DNA from: Hafnia alvei
GTDB lineage: Bacteria; Pseudomonadota; Gammaproteobacteria; Enterobacterales; Enterobacteriaceae
Assembly (NCBI RefSeq): GCF_964063325.1
Contig: NZ_OZ061315.1
Location: forward strand, 4,340,001-4,404,000
Reading direction: 5' to 3'
Length of the DNA: 64,000 bases
In this document: positions 45,208-58,646 of the stretch, piece by piece
Numbering within the stretch: the stretch's first letter is position 1
How the letters are laid out: each line of letters opens with the position of its first letter
Program-made: the position numbers and the translations under genes
Notes under the pieces: model-generated
Databases searched by the model: none
Seen by the model: the letters and a program-made list of their open reading frames with translations, nothing else
What the model was told of the DNA's origin: nothing

Positions 45208-46926
45208 TTAACGCTGTGCAAATCGGCGCTTGCGTCGATAGGCAAACACATCATCAACCACACCATTGCTGATCCGCTGCTGCAAACTACGCCAATAGTT
45301 TGCGGTAAATAAATCACCGTGCATTTCGGCAAACAACGTTCTGATACGCACATCACCGCATAAAAAATGCTGAAATTCTTCAGGGAAGACATCGTTAGGC
45401 GACACGCTATACCAGGGCTCGCTGGCCATTTCGTCTTCAGGGTAGCGCGGCGGTGGAATATCACGGAAATTAACCTCGGTCATGTAGCAAATTTCGTCAT
45501 AATCATAAAACACCACTCGCCCATGTCGGGTCACGCCAAAGTTTTTAAACAGCATATCGCCGGGGAAAATGTTCGCCGCTGCCAGCTGCTTGATCGCATT
45601 ACCATATTCTTCAATCGCGTCATGTAACTGGCGCTCATCGGCCTGCTCCAGATAAATATTGAGCGGAATCATGCGACGCTCAATATACAGATGACGGATC
45701 ACGATACGATCGCCTAAATCCTCAAGTTTTTCGGGAACTTCCCTTTGTAATTCAGCCATCAGCTCAGGGCTGACTCGCCACTTTTCAATCACAAAGTTTT
45801 CATATTCTTGGGTATCTGCCATGCGCCCAACGCGATCGTGTTCCTTAACCAGTTGGTAGCAGGCTTGAACTCGTGCAGGATCGACCTCTTTTTGCGGCGC
45901 AAACTTGTCTTTAATGATCTTAAATACGCGGTCAAAAGAAGGCAGTGTGAAAACCAGCATCACCATCCCACGAATGCCAGGAGCAATAATGAATTGCTCT
46001 TTGGATTCTGCAAGATGTTTTAAATACTCGCGATAATATTCCGTTTTCCCATGCTTTTGACAGCCAATCGCCATATATAGCTCGGCGGTTGTTTTTCCCG
46101 GTAAAATCTCGCGCAGCCAGTCAACCAACGCGGCGGGCAAAGGTGCATACACCATGAAGTACGAACGAGCGAAGCCAAAAACAATGCTGGCCTCGTCTAA
46201 ACGCGTTAAGCAGGTATCGACAAACAGCGCGCCTTGTTCGTTATGATGAATCGGCAATAGAAACGGATAAATACCCGCTGGCGTGTGCAGTTTCCCCACC
46301 AGCCAAGCCGCCTTATTGCGATAAAACAGCTCATTTGCCACCTGTAAGCAGCTGTGATGTAAGGTTTCTTCACCGAAGGTATTTTCTAAATGGCTGACGA
46401 TATAGTCCACATCGCGGGCACGATCTTCCCATGGTAATCGAAGTGGGAGTTCACCGAGTAAATCATTAATTAACGCTGACCAACCCGCCTCCGATTTAAA
46501 CGTTCTGGCTAATGGACGGGGAAATTCGCGCCAATGACGTTCTGGCTGTGAACTAAAAACAAATAACTTATCCGGCGTTAGCTCTCGGTGATTGAACAAA
46601 CGGCAGTACACAGAGTTAAAAAAGCTTTCGGCAATTTCAAAACGTGGGTATTCAGGCAGCATGTCGGTGTAGACCGTTTTCACTCGCGCCAAGAATTCAG
46701 CGTCATGACATAAAGGGCCCGTCATCCTGCGTAGCTGCTCCACCACCAGCCCCACATGGTGATCGTAGAGGTGGATACGTTTTTTCATCGCCAGTTGAAC
46801 AGCGCCCCAGTTGGCTTTCTCAAAACGCTGCTGGGCTCCAGCGGTCACTTCGAGAAAACGACCGTACTGAGCATCAAAACCCTGCAAGATCGTCTGCGCA
46901 ATAAGTTGTTCCATGCCTATAGCCAT
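45208..46926 (-). CDS. aceK: Isocitrate dehydrogenase kinase/phosphatase
   Basis: A 572-residue bifunctional enzyme that phosphorylates and dephosphorylates isocitrate dehydrogenase, steering isocitrate to the TCA cycle or the glyoxylate shunt. The family block is intact (LLIAQTILQGFDAQYGRF-like N terminus, GIRGMVMLVFTLP, NFGVTRHGRVVFYDYDE). The start at 46926 has GAGGTGA five bases upstream; a GTG at 46935 and an ATG at 46914 are alternatives. It is the last gene of aceBAK, 82 bp after aceA, and its stop touches that of treR. Confidence 0.95.
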   Translation of the reverse strand: MAIGMEQLIAQTILQGFDAQYGRFLEVTAGAQQRFEKANWGAVQLAMKKRIHLYDHHVGLVVEQLRRMTGPLCHDAEFLARVKTVYTDMLPEYPRFEIAESFFNSVYCRLFNHRELTPDKLFVFSSQPERHWREFPRPLARTFKSEAGWSALINDLLGELPLRLPWEDRARDVDYIVSHLENTFGEETLHHSCLQVANELFYRNKAAWLVGKLHTPAGIYPFLLPIHHNEQGALFVDTCLTRLDEASIVFGFARSYFMVYAPLPAALVDWLREILPGKTTAELYMAIGCQKHGKTEYYREYLKHLAESKEQFIIAPGIRGMVMLVFTLPSFDRVFKIIKDKFAPQKEVDPARVQACYQLVKEHDRVGRMADTQEYENFVIEKWRVSPELMAELQREVPEKLEDLGDRIVIRHLYIERRMIPLNIYLEQADERQLHDAIEEYGNAIKQLAAANIFPGDMLFKNFGVTRHGRVVFYDYDEICYMTEVNFRDIPPPRYPEDEMASEPWYSVSPNDVFPEEFQHFLCGDVRIRTLFAEMHGDLFTANYWRSLQQRISNGVVDDVFAYRRKRRFAQR

Positions 46927-47008
46927 CTCGGTCACCTCGCCGACTCTCAGACAAAACGGGCAGAGCGCATTGCCCTGCCCGTTCTAGCGTTCATACTTAC
47001 CCGCGTTT

Positions 47009-48319
47009 TTAGAACTGCTGCTCTTCGGTAGATCCGGTCAAAGCCGTTACCGATGACGCGCCGCCCTGAATCACATTCGTCACTTTGTCAAAGTATCCGG
47101 TGCCCACTTCCTGTTGATGAGAGGCAAAGGTATAGCCCTGTTTTTGTGCCGCAAACTCGCGCTCCTGCACTTTCTCAACGTAGTGTTTCATGCCCTCTCC
47201 GTTGGCATACGCATGCGCCAGATCGAACATGTTGAACCACATGCTGTGGATGCCCGCCAAGGTGATGAACTGGTATTTATAGCCCATCGCAGAAAGCTCA
47301 TCTTGGAAGCGCGCGATAGTTTGATCGTCGAGGTTCTTTTTCCAGTTGAAGGAAGGTGAACAGTTATAGGCTAGCAGCTTGCCCGGATACTGGGCATGAA
47401 TCGCATCCGCAAAACGCTTCGCGGCGTCTAAGTCTGGCGTAGATGTTTCGCACCAGACTAAATCGGCATAAGGGGCGTAGGCGAGGCCGCGGCTGATAGC
47501 CTGCTCGATACCGGCATGAGTACGGAAAAAGCCTTCAACGGTACGCTCACCGGTGACAAACGCGCTGTCGTAGCTATCACAATCTGACGTGATCAGATCG
47601 GCGGCATCAGCATCGGTACGGGCAATCACCAAGGTTGGAACACCCAAAACGTCTGCAGCCAACCGCGCTGCGACTAATTTTTGAATCGCTTCCTGTGTTG
47701 GAACCAGTACTTTGCCACCCATATGGCCGCATTTTTTCACTGATGCCAATTGGTCTTCGAAGTGAACTCCACCGGCACCGGCTTCAATCATCGATTTCAT
47801 TAATTCAAACGCATTCAGTACGCCACCAAAACCGGCTTCAGCGTCGGCAACAATCGGCAAAAAGTAATCGGTGAATTTGCTATCATCCGGCTCTACGCCG
47901 TTCGACCATTGGATTTGGTCTGCGCGACGGAATGTATTATTGATACGTTCAACCACCGCTGGCACCGAATTAACCGGATACAATGATTGATCCGGATACA
48001 TGCTGGATGCCAAGTTGGCATCCGCGGCCACCTGCCAGCCAGAGAGGTAAATGGCTTCGACACCGGCTTTTGCCTGCTGTAACGCCTGACCACCGGTTAA
48101 TGCACCGAGACAGTTAACATAGCCTTTGCGTGAACCGCCATGCAGCAACTCCCAAAGTTTAGCTGCGCCCTTTTGCGCCAAAGTGCATTCTGGATTCACC
48201 GAACCACGCAGATTAACCACGTCATTTGCGCTGTAAGGACGGGTAATGCCCTCCCAACGCGGGTTAGTTTTCCAATCCTGTTCCAACTGCTGAATTTGCT
48301 GATTACGTGAGGTAGACAT
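47009..48319 (-). CDS. aceA: Isocitrate lyase
   Basis: A 436-residue glyoxylate shunt enzyme that cleaves isocitrate to glyoxylate and succinate. The catalytic motif KKCGHMGGKVL is present, as are WCETSTPD and NCSPSFNWKK. It forms a tetramer in the cytoplasm and needs magnesium. AAGGAG lies about eight bases before the ATG. It lies between aceB and aceK on the minus strand and should be expressed on acetate or fatty acids from the IclR-controlled aceB promoter. Confidence 0.97.
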   Translation of the reverse strand: MSTSRNQQIQQLEQDWKTNPRWEGITRPYSANDVVNLRGSVNPECTLAQKGAAKLWELLHGGSRKGYVNCLGALTGGQALQQAKAGVEAIYLSGWQVAADANLASSMYPDQSLYPVNSVPAVVERINNTFRRADQIQWSNGVEPDDSKFTDYFLPIVADAEAGFGGVLNAFELMKSMIEAGAGGVHFEDQLASVKKCGHMGGKVLVPTQEAIQKLVAARLAADVLGVPTLVIARTDADAADLITSDCDSYDSAFVTGERTVEGFFRTHAGIEQAISRGLAYAPYADLVWCETSTPDLDAAKRFADAIHAQYPGKLLAYNCSPSFNWKKNLDDQTIARFQDELSAMGYKYQFITLAGIHSMWFNMFDLAHAYANGEGMKHYVEKVQEREFAAQKQGYTFASHQQEVGTGYFDKVTNVIQGGASSVTALTGSTEEQQF

Positions 48320-48381
48320 GGCAAGCGCTCCTTGGCTTTTTTCTCTATTTTATGGTTTCGGTATAGGGTTAGTTTTCGTGC

Positions 48382-49980
48382 TTAATTCAACAGTTCATAA
48401 CCGGGTAGTGTCAGGAAATCGATCAGCTCACTGCTGGTTGTAATACGTTCCATCAGACCGGCAGCCTCAATAAAACGACCGCTGTCGAAACGTGTATCAC
48501 CTAGCTCTTGACGAATAACCTGCATCTCTTCTTTCAGTAACTGACGGAAAAGATCTGGGGTAACCTTCTGGCCATTGCTCAGCGTTTTCCCATGGTGGAT
48601 CCACTGCCAGATTGACGTACGAGAGATCTCCGCCGTCGCCGCATCCTCCATCAAACCGTAGATGGGCACGCAGCCATTACCTGAAATCCATGCTTCAATG
48701 TATTGAACGGCAACGCGAATATTGGCACGCATTCCCTCTTCGGTACGCTCGCCAGGGCAAGGCTCCAGCAGTTGTGCTGCGGTAATAAGTTCATCCTTCG
48801 AACGCGTTACCTCAAGCTGATTACTGCGCTCACCCAACACGCGGCCAAAAACCTGCATCACTTCATCTGCTAAGCCAGGGTGTGCAACCCAAGTACCGTC
48901 ATGGCCGTTGTTTGCTTCGAGCTCTTTATCAGCACGAACTTTATCCATCACCCATGCATTGCGCTCAGCGTCTTTGCTAGGAATAAATGCCGCCATTCCG
49001 CCCATCGCAAAAGCGCCGCGTCTGTGGCAGGTTTTGATCAGCAAACGTGAATAAGCACTTAAGAACGGTTTTTCCATCGTCACGGACTGACGATCGGGTA
49101 AAACACGATCGCTATGGTTTTTCAGCGTTTTGATATAGCTAAAGATGTAATCCCAGCGACCGCAGTTCAAACCCACGATGTGATCGCGCAGACTATGAAT
49201 GATCTCATCCATCTGGAATACCGCTGGTAGGGTTTCGATCAATACGGTGGCCTTAATTGTTCCACGCGGTAGATCGAAACGATCTTCGGTAAAGCTGAAG
49301 ATCTCACTCCACCATGCAGTCTCATGGTAAGACTCTGTTTTAGGCAGATAGAAATAAGGACCGCTACCTTTTTTCAATAGTGCTTGGTAATTGTGGAAGA
49401 AGTAGAGTGCGAAATCGAACAGCCCACCGGGGATAGGCTCACCCTGCCACGTCACATGCTTTTCAGGCAGATGAAGACCACGCACACGAGCGATTAGCAC
49501 CGCAGGATTAGGTTTTAGCTGATAGATTTTTCCTGCTTCATTAGTGAAGCTGATGGTGCCATTCACGGCGTCACGCAGGTTGATTTGGCCCTCAATCACT
49601 TTGTCCCAGTTTGGGGCGAGTGAATCCTCAAAGTCAGCCATAAAAACTTTAACGTTCGCATTGAGCGCGTTAATCACCATTTTGCGTTCGACCGGCCCTG
49701 TGATTTCAACGCGGCGGTCTTGGAGATCGCGAGGTATACCGCGGATTTTCCAATCGGAATTTTTAATGGAATTAGTTTCCGAAATAAAATTTGGCAGTTC
49801 ACCACGATCTATATTTTGCTGTTGCACCTGACGAGCCGCAAGTAGCTGCTTGCGCTGAGGTGAAAATCGAGCGACTAAGTCAGTTAAAAACTCAATAGCC
49901 TCTTCGGTAAGAACTTGCTGCTCCTGACTGCCAAATTGCTGGGTAAATGCCAGCTCAGTATCAACCATCTGTTGTGTCAT
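48382..49980 (-). CDS. aceB: Malate synthase A
   Basis: A 532-residue enzyme that condenses glyoxylate with acetyl-CoA to malate. The TIM-barrel signature region KATVLIETLPAVFQMDEI and the C-terminal NGCVPIYGLMEDAATAEISR are intact. It is the first gene of the aceBAK operon, with GGAG seven bases before the ATG. An IclR operator lies about 125 bp upstream, so expression is expected on acetate and low on glucose. Confidence 0.97.
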   Translation of the reverse strand: MTQQMVDTELAFTQQFGSQEQQVLTEEAIEFLTDLVARFSPQRKQLLAARQVQQQNIDRGELPNFISETNSIKNSDWKIRGIPRDLQDRRVEITGPVERKMVINALNANVKVFMADFEDSLAPNWDKVIEGQINLRDAVNGTISFTNEAGKIYQLKPNPAVLIARVRGLHLPEKHVTWQGEPIPGGLFDFALYFFHNYQALLKKGSGPYFYLPKTESYHETAWWSEIFSFTEDRFDLPRGTIKATVLIETLPAVFQMDEIIHSLRDHIVGLNCGRWDYIFSYIKTLKNHSDRVLPDRQSVTMEKPFLSAYSRLLIKTCHRRGAFAMGGMAAFIPSKDAERNAWVMDKVRADKELEANNGHDGTWVAHPGLADEVMQVFGRVLGERSNQLEVTRSKDELITAAQLLEPCPGERTEEGMRANIRVAVQYIEAWISGNGCVPIYGLMEDAATAEISRTSIWQWIHHGKTLSNGQKVTPDLFRQLLKEEMQVIRQELGDTRFDSGRFIEAAGLMERITTSSELIDFLTLPGYELLN

Positions 49981-50105
49981 ACTTTATCTCCGCCCTCTGC
50001 TAGGGGTACAACCAGAACCCCACTCCTGTCATTTAGCTCACTTTTATACTTCTCATCAGCGACTAAATTTCGTACCAACAGATTAAAGCGTAGACAGTGA
50101 TTCAC

Positions 50106-50126
50106 CAAAATCAAAAACAATTTCCA
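50106..50126 (-). promoter_or_regulatory. IclR operator upstream of aceB
   Basis: The minus strand reads TGGAAATTGTTTTTGATTTT then G, very close to the E. coli aceB operator recognised by IclR. It sits in an AT-rich segment typical of that promoter. Confidence 0.7.
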
Positions 50127-50256
50127 TTTTTATTATAATTATTTTTATATTCTTTAAATTTCATATAGATAGATGAATATATTAATAACAACAAGAAGAA
50201 AACCGGTTCCATTAGATTGTTTAAACACAATAGGCTGTTAATTAAGAAAAAGAATT

Positions 50257-50266
50257 GGGGGGGGGG
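50257..50266. repeat. Ten-base poly-G tract
   Basis: An uninterrupted run of ten G (ten C on the minus strand) in the 360-bp gap between aceB and metA, about 74 bp after the metA stop and 275 bp upstream of aceB. Confidence 0.9.
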
Positions 50267-50279
50267 ATAATTTCTGAGG

Positions 50280-50307
50280 ATGCTGCTAAACGGATATTCA
50301 GCAGCAT
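50280..50307 (-). terminator. Hairpin after metA
   Basis: ATGCTGCT and AGCAGCAT pair across 12 bases, about 30 bp past the metA stop. There is no T tract, so termination is uncertain. Confidence 0.4.
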
Positions 50308-50339
50308 AGGGGAGGTTGGAAATATATAGTGAGCTAGAT

Positions 50340-51269
50340 TTATTCCAGCGTAGGGTTCATGTAACGCAGGTCAAACGGCGTTATCTGGTAAACATAGTAG
50401 TTGAGCCAGTTAGTAAACAGTAAGTGCCCATGGCTACGCCATGACGCTTTAGGACTATGTTCCGGGTTATCATCGGGGAAGTAATTAACAGGAACATCTG
50501 GAGATAAGCCCGCAGCAACATCGCGGAAATACTCTCCCGACAAAGTATGCGCATCATACTCAGGATGCCCCGTCACAAAAGCCATCCGCTTATCTTTAGT
50601 CGCAAATAGGTAAGCACCTGCCTGCTCAGACTCAGCCAAAATATCGAGATCGCTATATTCTCGCAGCACATCCGTTGGGAAATCAGCATAGCGAGAATGC
50701 GGAGCCAAGAAGGTTTCATCAAAACCGCGGGTCAAAAGCGCTAACGGCTGCAGCGTTTGATGATGATAAACCCCTGATAGCTTGGTTTCACGCGTCAGCT
50801 TAGGAATGCCATAGAGAACATTCAATGCAGCCTGAACCGCCCAGCATACAAACAGCGTAGAGGTTACGTGCTCTTTAGCCCAGTGAACGATCTGTTCAAT
50901 CTGCGGCCAATACGCTACGTCACAAAAATCGACCAACCCGAGAGGTGCACCGGTGACTATCAGCCCATCAAAATTTTGGTCTTTAATGTCTTCAAAATTA
51001 CAGTAGAAATTATCCAGATGCTCGGCTGGCGTATTTTTTGACTCACGGCTATCAATGCGCAGCAGCTGTATGTCAATTTGCAGAGGCGAATTGGAAAGCA
51101 ATCGAAGAAATTGGTTTTCCGTCTCGATCTTTTTAGGCATCAGATTGAGTACCAAAACTTTAAGCGGGCGGATCTCCTGTGTTGCCGCTCGTGAAGAGGG
51201 CATGACAAAGACATTTTCATTCCGCAAAAAGCTTACGGCAGGTAATTCATCTGGCACCCTGATTGGCAT
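50340..51269 (-). CDS. metA: Homoserine O-succinyltransferase
   Basis: A 309-residue first enzyme of methionine synthesis, transferring succinyl from succinyl-CoA to homoserine. The catalytic cysteine lies in FVCWAVQAALN near residue 142, with the His and Glu of the GHPEYDA region near 235. GGAG lies nine bases before the ATG. Tandem MetJ boxes upstream predict repression by MetJ with S-adenosylmethionine. It precedes aceBAK, as in E. coli. Confidence 0.97.
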   Translation of the reverse strand: MPIRVPDELPAVSFLRNENVFVMPSSRAATQEIRPLKVLVLNLMPKKIETENQFLRLLSNSPLQIDIQLLRIDSRESKNTPAEHLDNFYCNFEDIKDQNFDGLIVTGAPLGLVDFCDVAYWPQIEQIVHWAKEHVTSTLFVCWAVQAALNVLYGIPKLTRETKLSGVYHHQTLQPLALLTRGFDETFLAPHSRYADFPTDVLREYSDLDILAESEQAGAYLFATKDKRMAFVTGHPEYDAHTLSGEYFRDVAAGLSPDVPVNYFPDDNPEHSPKASWRSHGHLLFTNWLNYYVYQITPFDLRYMNPTLE

Positions 51270-51309
51270 AATCGCTAGCTCCTAGACTCTGTTAAGAAAG
51301 CATCCATAT

Positions 51310-51333
51310 AAACGTTTAGACTTCTAGATGCCT
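51310..51333. promoter_or_regulatory. Three tandem MetJ boxes
   Basis: Consecutive octamers AAACGTTT, AGACTTCT and AGATGCCT match the met box AGACGTCT at six, seven and six positions. They lie 41-64 bp before metA. Confidence 0.75.
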
Positions 51334-51366
51334 GACGATAACGAGTTTTTACCAGCTTGTACAGCA

Positions 51367-51399
51367 TGCAGGATGAAGTTGAAAATCTTTCATCCTGCA
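51367..51399 (-). terminator. Hairpin after kgtP
   Basis: TGCAGGATGAA and TTCATCCTGCA form a perfect 11-bp stem 19 bp after the kgtP stop. The T run is on the plus-strand side, so termination on the minus strand may be partial. Confidence 0.5.
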
Positions 51400-51417
51400 T
51401 TTTACTAGCAACAATGC

Positions 51418-52719
51418 TTACATTCTGATTTCTTGGCCTTTTTTATGTAATAGCAATGAAACCAGCATCGCCACAAAGCACATACCTGAAACATACCAGA
51501 AGAAGGCAGTTTCAATGCCAGCCGCTTTCATCGACAAGGCGACATATTCAGCAGAACCACCAAACAAAGCATTACCAACGGCATAGGAAAGGCCAACGCC
51601 TAACGCACGAACTTCTGGCGGGAACATTTCCGCCTTCAGCAGCCCACCGATTGAGGTGTACAAGCTTACAATCGTTAGCGCTACAACGATGAGGATAAAG
51701 GCGAGGTAAGGATTAGTGACATCTTGTAGCGTCGTGAGTATCGGCACCGTCAGCAATGAAGCCAAGGCGCCAAAAGCGATCATTGAGTTTCGACGCCCAA
51801 CTTTATCTGACAACCCGCCAAAAATAGGCTGCAACAGCATAAAGACGAACAAAGCAGCCGTCATTATCCCGCTCGCCATTTTGGCATCCATACCCGCGGT
51901 GTTGACCAAGTATTTCTGCATATAGGTTGTAAACGTATAGAAGCTCAACGAACCTCCAGCGGTAAAACCCAGCACCATCAGGAAAGCTTTCTTGTTATTC
52001 CATAAGCCAGACAACGTTCCCGCATCCTTACGCGTTCTGGTTTCTTTGGTTGAAGTCTCATGCAGGGAACGGCGCAGATAAAGTGCAACCACCGCTAATA
52101 ATGCACCAAGCACAAACGGGACTCGCCAGCCCCATGAGCGTAGCTCTTCGGTGCTCAGCGTCTGCTGTAAAACCACCAAAACCAATAGTGCTAGTAGTTG
52201 TCCACCGATCAACGTGACATATTGAAACGATGCATAAAATCCGCGCTTACCCTCTACCGCAACTTCACTCATATAGGTGGCACTGGTTCCATACTCACCG
52301 CCAACGGAGAGCCCCTGAAATAATCTAGCAAGCAAGAGGAGCGCGGGCGCCCAATTTCCTATCGCTGCATAGGTTGGAAGGCAAGCGATCACTAGCGATC
52401 CGCAACACATCATGCAGACCGAAATCATCATTGATGTTCGGCGGCCATGTTTGTCTGCAATATAGCCGAACATCCACCCACCGATTGGGCGCATAAGAAA
52501 ACCTGCCGCGAACACGCCAGCGGTTTGTAGGAGTTGAGTCGTGGAGTCCCCACTGGGGAAAAATACGGGAGCAAAATACAATGCACAGAACGAGTATACG
52601 TAAAAATCGAACCATTCGACGAGGTTGCCTGATGATGCGCCAACAATCGCCAAAATACGCTTACGCGTGTCATGATCGTCAGGTTGTTGCTCCGTCAGCG
52701 ACGGGGTGGTATCTGCCAT
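51418..52719 (-). CDS. kgtP: Alpha-ketoglutarate permease
   Basis: A 433-residue major facilitator (metabolite:H+ symporter branch) with 12 membrane segments and the MFS loop motifs GYIADKHGRRTSM and GGLSDKVGRRNSM. It follows E. coli KgtP closely (SSGNLVEWFDFYVYSF, FQGLSVGGEYGTSATYMSEVA). It imports alpha-ketoglutarate. The start at 52719 has AGGGA seven bases upstream; the longer frame to 52758 lacks a ribosome site. It lies next to the 5S end of an rRNA operon, as kgtP does beside rrnG in E. coli. Confidence 0.94.
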   Translation of the reverse strand: MADTTPSLTEQQPDDHDTRKRILAIVGASSGNLVEWFDFYVYSFCALYFAPVFFPSGDSTTQLLQTAGVFAAGFLMRPIGGWMFGYIADKHGRRTSMMISVCMMCCGSLVIACLPTYAAIGNWAPALLLLARLFQGLSVGGEYGTSATYMSEVAVEGKRGFYASFQYVTLIGGQLLALLVLVVLQQTLSTEELRSWGWRVPFVLGALLAVVALYLRRSLHETSTKETRTRKDAGTLSGLWNNKKAFLMVLGFTAGGSLSFYTFTTYMQKYLVNTAGMDAKMASGIMTAALFVFMLLQPIFGGLSDKVGRRNSMIAFGALASLLTVPILTTLQDVTNPYLAFILIVVALTIVSLYTSIGGLLKAEMFPPEVRALGVGLSYAVGNALFGGSAEYVALSMKAAGIETAFFWYVSGMCFVAMLVSLLLHKKGQEIRM

Positions 52720-52933
52720 AACAATATCCCTACAGAGGTAAAAGTGTGCGGTGGTCATGTCGCCACGCGCTTCAATGTAAGTTAATTGTTATATATTGGT
52801 TAAATAAAGACTTCAATAGCCAACTAACCAATGAAAAAATCATCGGTCACTTGCAGAGTTTTTTGTGATATTGGAGGGGAAATAGCCGTGTTAGCGGTTA
52901 TTTATTTGATAAAATTTTCAAAATTCCCATAGC

Positions 52934-52963
52934 AAAAAACCCCAGTCTTTCGACTGAGGTTCT
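52934..52963 (-). terminator. rRNA operon terminator
   Basis: On the minus strand AACCTCAGTC-GAAA-GACTGGGGTT is followed by TTTT, 13 bp after the 5S gene. This is the usual rrn T1-type hairpin. Confidence 0.9.
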
Positions 52964-52975
52964 TTACTTGATTTA

Positions 52976-53095
52976 AAGCCTGGCAGTTCCCTACTCTCGC
53001 ATGGGGAGACCCCACACTACCATCGGCGCTACGGCGTTTCACTTCTGAGTTCGGCATGGGGTCAGGTGGGACCACCGCGCTATCGCCGCCAGGCA
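52976..53095 (-). rRNA. rrf: 5S ribosomal RNA
   Basis: A 120-nt gene whose minus strand starts TGCCTGGCGGCGATAGCGCG and ends with the complementary TGCCAGGC, almost identical to E. coli 5S rRNA. It is the last gene of the operon, 118 bp after 23S. No tRNA gene follows it. Confidence 0.96.
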
Positions 53096-53213
53096 TATTC
53101 TGTTATTTGTACCGCTCTCTGTATTTCTACAGCTAGCCATACAAACCAATCTGTTCACAAGCCTACTCTTTGTGTTTTCGCGTCTCTGCGTCTTAAAACA
53201 CCTTCGGTGTTGT

Positions 53214-56122
<2,909 letters not shown>

Positions 56123-56274
56123 TCACAACCCGAAGGTGTCTTTTTAGTGAACACGGTTACGAACCGGTTCAAGACAGCATTCAAGATTGCAAAAAATTGA
56201 GAGACTGCTTAATGCAAACTGTGTCAGTGTGTCTCACAGTTGCTTAAGCTTTCAAATTTCAGCTTGTTCCAGAT

Positions 56275-56286
56275 TGTTAAAGAGCA
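56275..56286 (-). promoter_or_regulatory. boxA antitermination site in the 16S-23S spacer
   Basis: TGCTCTTTAACA on the minus strand, the rrn boxA recognised by NusB/S10, between tRNA-Glu and 23S. An identical copy is in the leader. Confidence 0.8.
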
Positions 56287-56359
56287 ATATCTTAAACACG
56301 ACTTAATAAAGTCATCTTTAAGATATTCAGGTGATAATGTCTTTCACTCATTATCGGAA

Positions 56360-56435
56360 TGGCGTCCCCAAGGGGATTCGAACCCCTGTTACAGCCGTGA
56401 AAGGGCAGTGTCCTAGGCCTCTAGACGATGGGGAC
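56360..56435 (-). tRNA. gltT: tRNA-Glu (anticodon TTC)
   Basis: A 76-nt gene with GTCCCC/GGGGAC acceptor arms, an encoded CCA end, the TTC anticodon in CCTTTCACGG, and a GGTTCGAATCC T arm. It is the only tRNA in the 16S-23S spacer. E. coli rrnB, C, E and G also carry tRNA-Glu here, while rrnD carries Ile and Ala. The symbol is generic. Confidence 0.96.
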
Positions 56436-56573
56436 ACGAAAATACCGACAAAGCTTGCGCTTTCTCGTTTCGTATCAGCATGAGTCTTAAAACTCACAAC
56501 ATCAACAGGTGCTCTTGCTCATTAATTTCATCAGACAATCTGTGTGGACACTGCACTTAACGCTATCTTTAGG

Positions 56574-58116
<1,543 letters not shown>

Positions 58117-58281
58117 AAAGCTTGATTTGCTTAAACAAGTTAAGCGATGCTCGAAAATTAACTTTCGTAATAATTCAACTAAATGAATTACTGCTTGGTC
58201 ACTCTTCAAGACTTTAATATTTTATCGTCCGAGGACGTTAGATATTGTCTTGTGAGTGCCCACACAGATTGTCTGATAAAT

Positions 58282-58293
58282 TGTTAAAGAGCA
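58282..58293 (-). promoter_or_regulatory. boxA antitermination site in the rrn leader
   Basis: TGCTCTTTAACA on the minus strand, between P2 and 16S, followed by the usual AATTTATCAGACAATCTG leader sequence. Confidence 0.85.
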
Positions 58294-58332
58294 GTGAGTT
58301 AGGAGACTAAGCTTGCTAACTCGAGGTGGCGT

Positions 58333-58360
58333 ATAATACGCTTTCCTCTTTCAGAGTCAA
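58333..58360 (-). promoter_or_regulatory. rRNA promoter P2
   Basis: Minus strand TTGACT, 16-bp spacer, TATTAT, as in enteric rrn P2 promoters. Confidence 0.85.
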
Positions 58361-58453
58361 CCCTAAATTTCAGGATTTTTTCTCTTGCGATTTCTTATCG
58401 AAACCGCCGATACGGTGTGAAGTAATTCACATGTTCCGTGTCGATGGAGGCGC

Positions 58454-58481
58454 ATTATAGGGAGTTCTCGCGGGCTGACAA
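58454..58481 (-). promoter_or_regulatory. rRNA promoter P1
   Basis: Minus strand TTGTCA, 16-bp spacer, TATAAT, then the GC-rich discriminator GCGCC of stringently controlled promoters. An AT-rich segment upstream (58485-58500) fits an UP element. Confidence 0.88.
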
Positions 58482-58646
58482 CCCTTAATTTCCATTAAAT
58501 TGATCGTTTGCTGCATTCCACAGCAAAACCCCGCTTTATACCCATTTGTGCACAAGTTTATCCACAGATATAAGGATCCATCAGTTGAGTTTTCACTTGT
58601 GCGCGATAGTATTGGCTATATCCATTCTTCTTTTGGCGTCCTTTTT

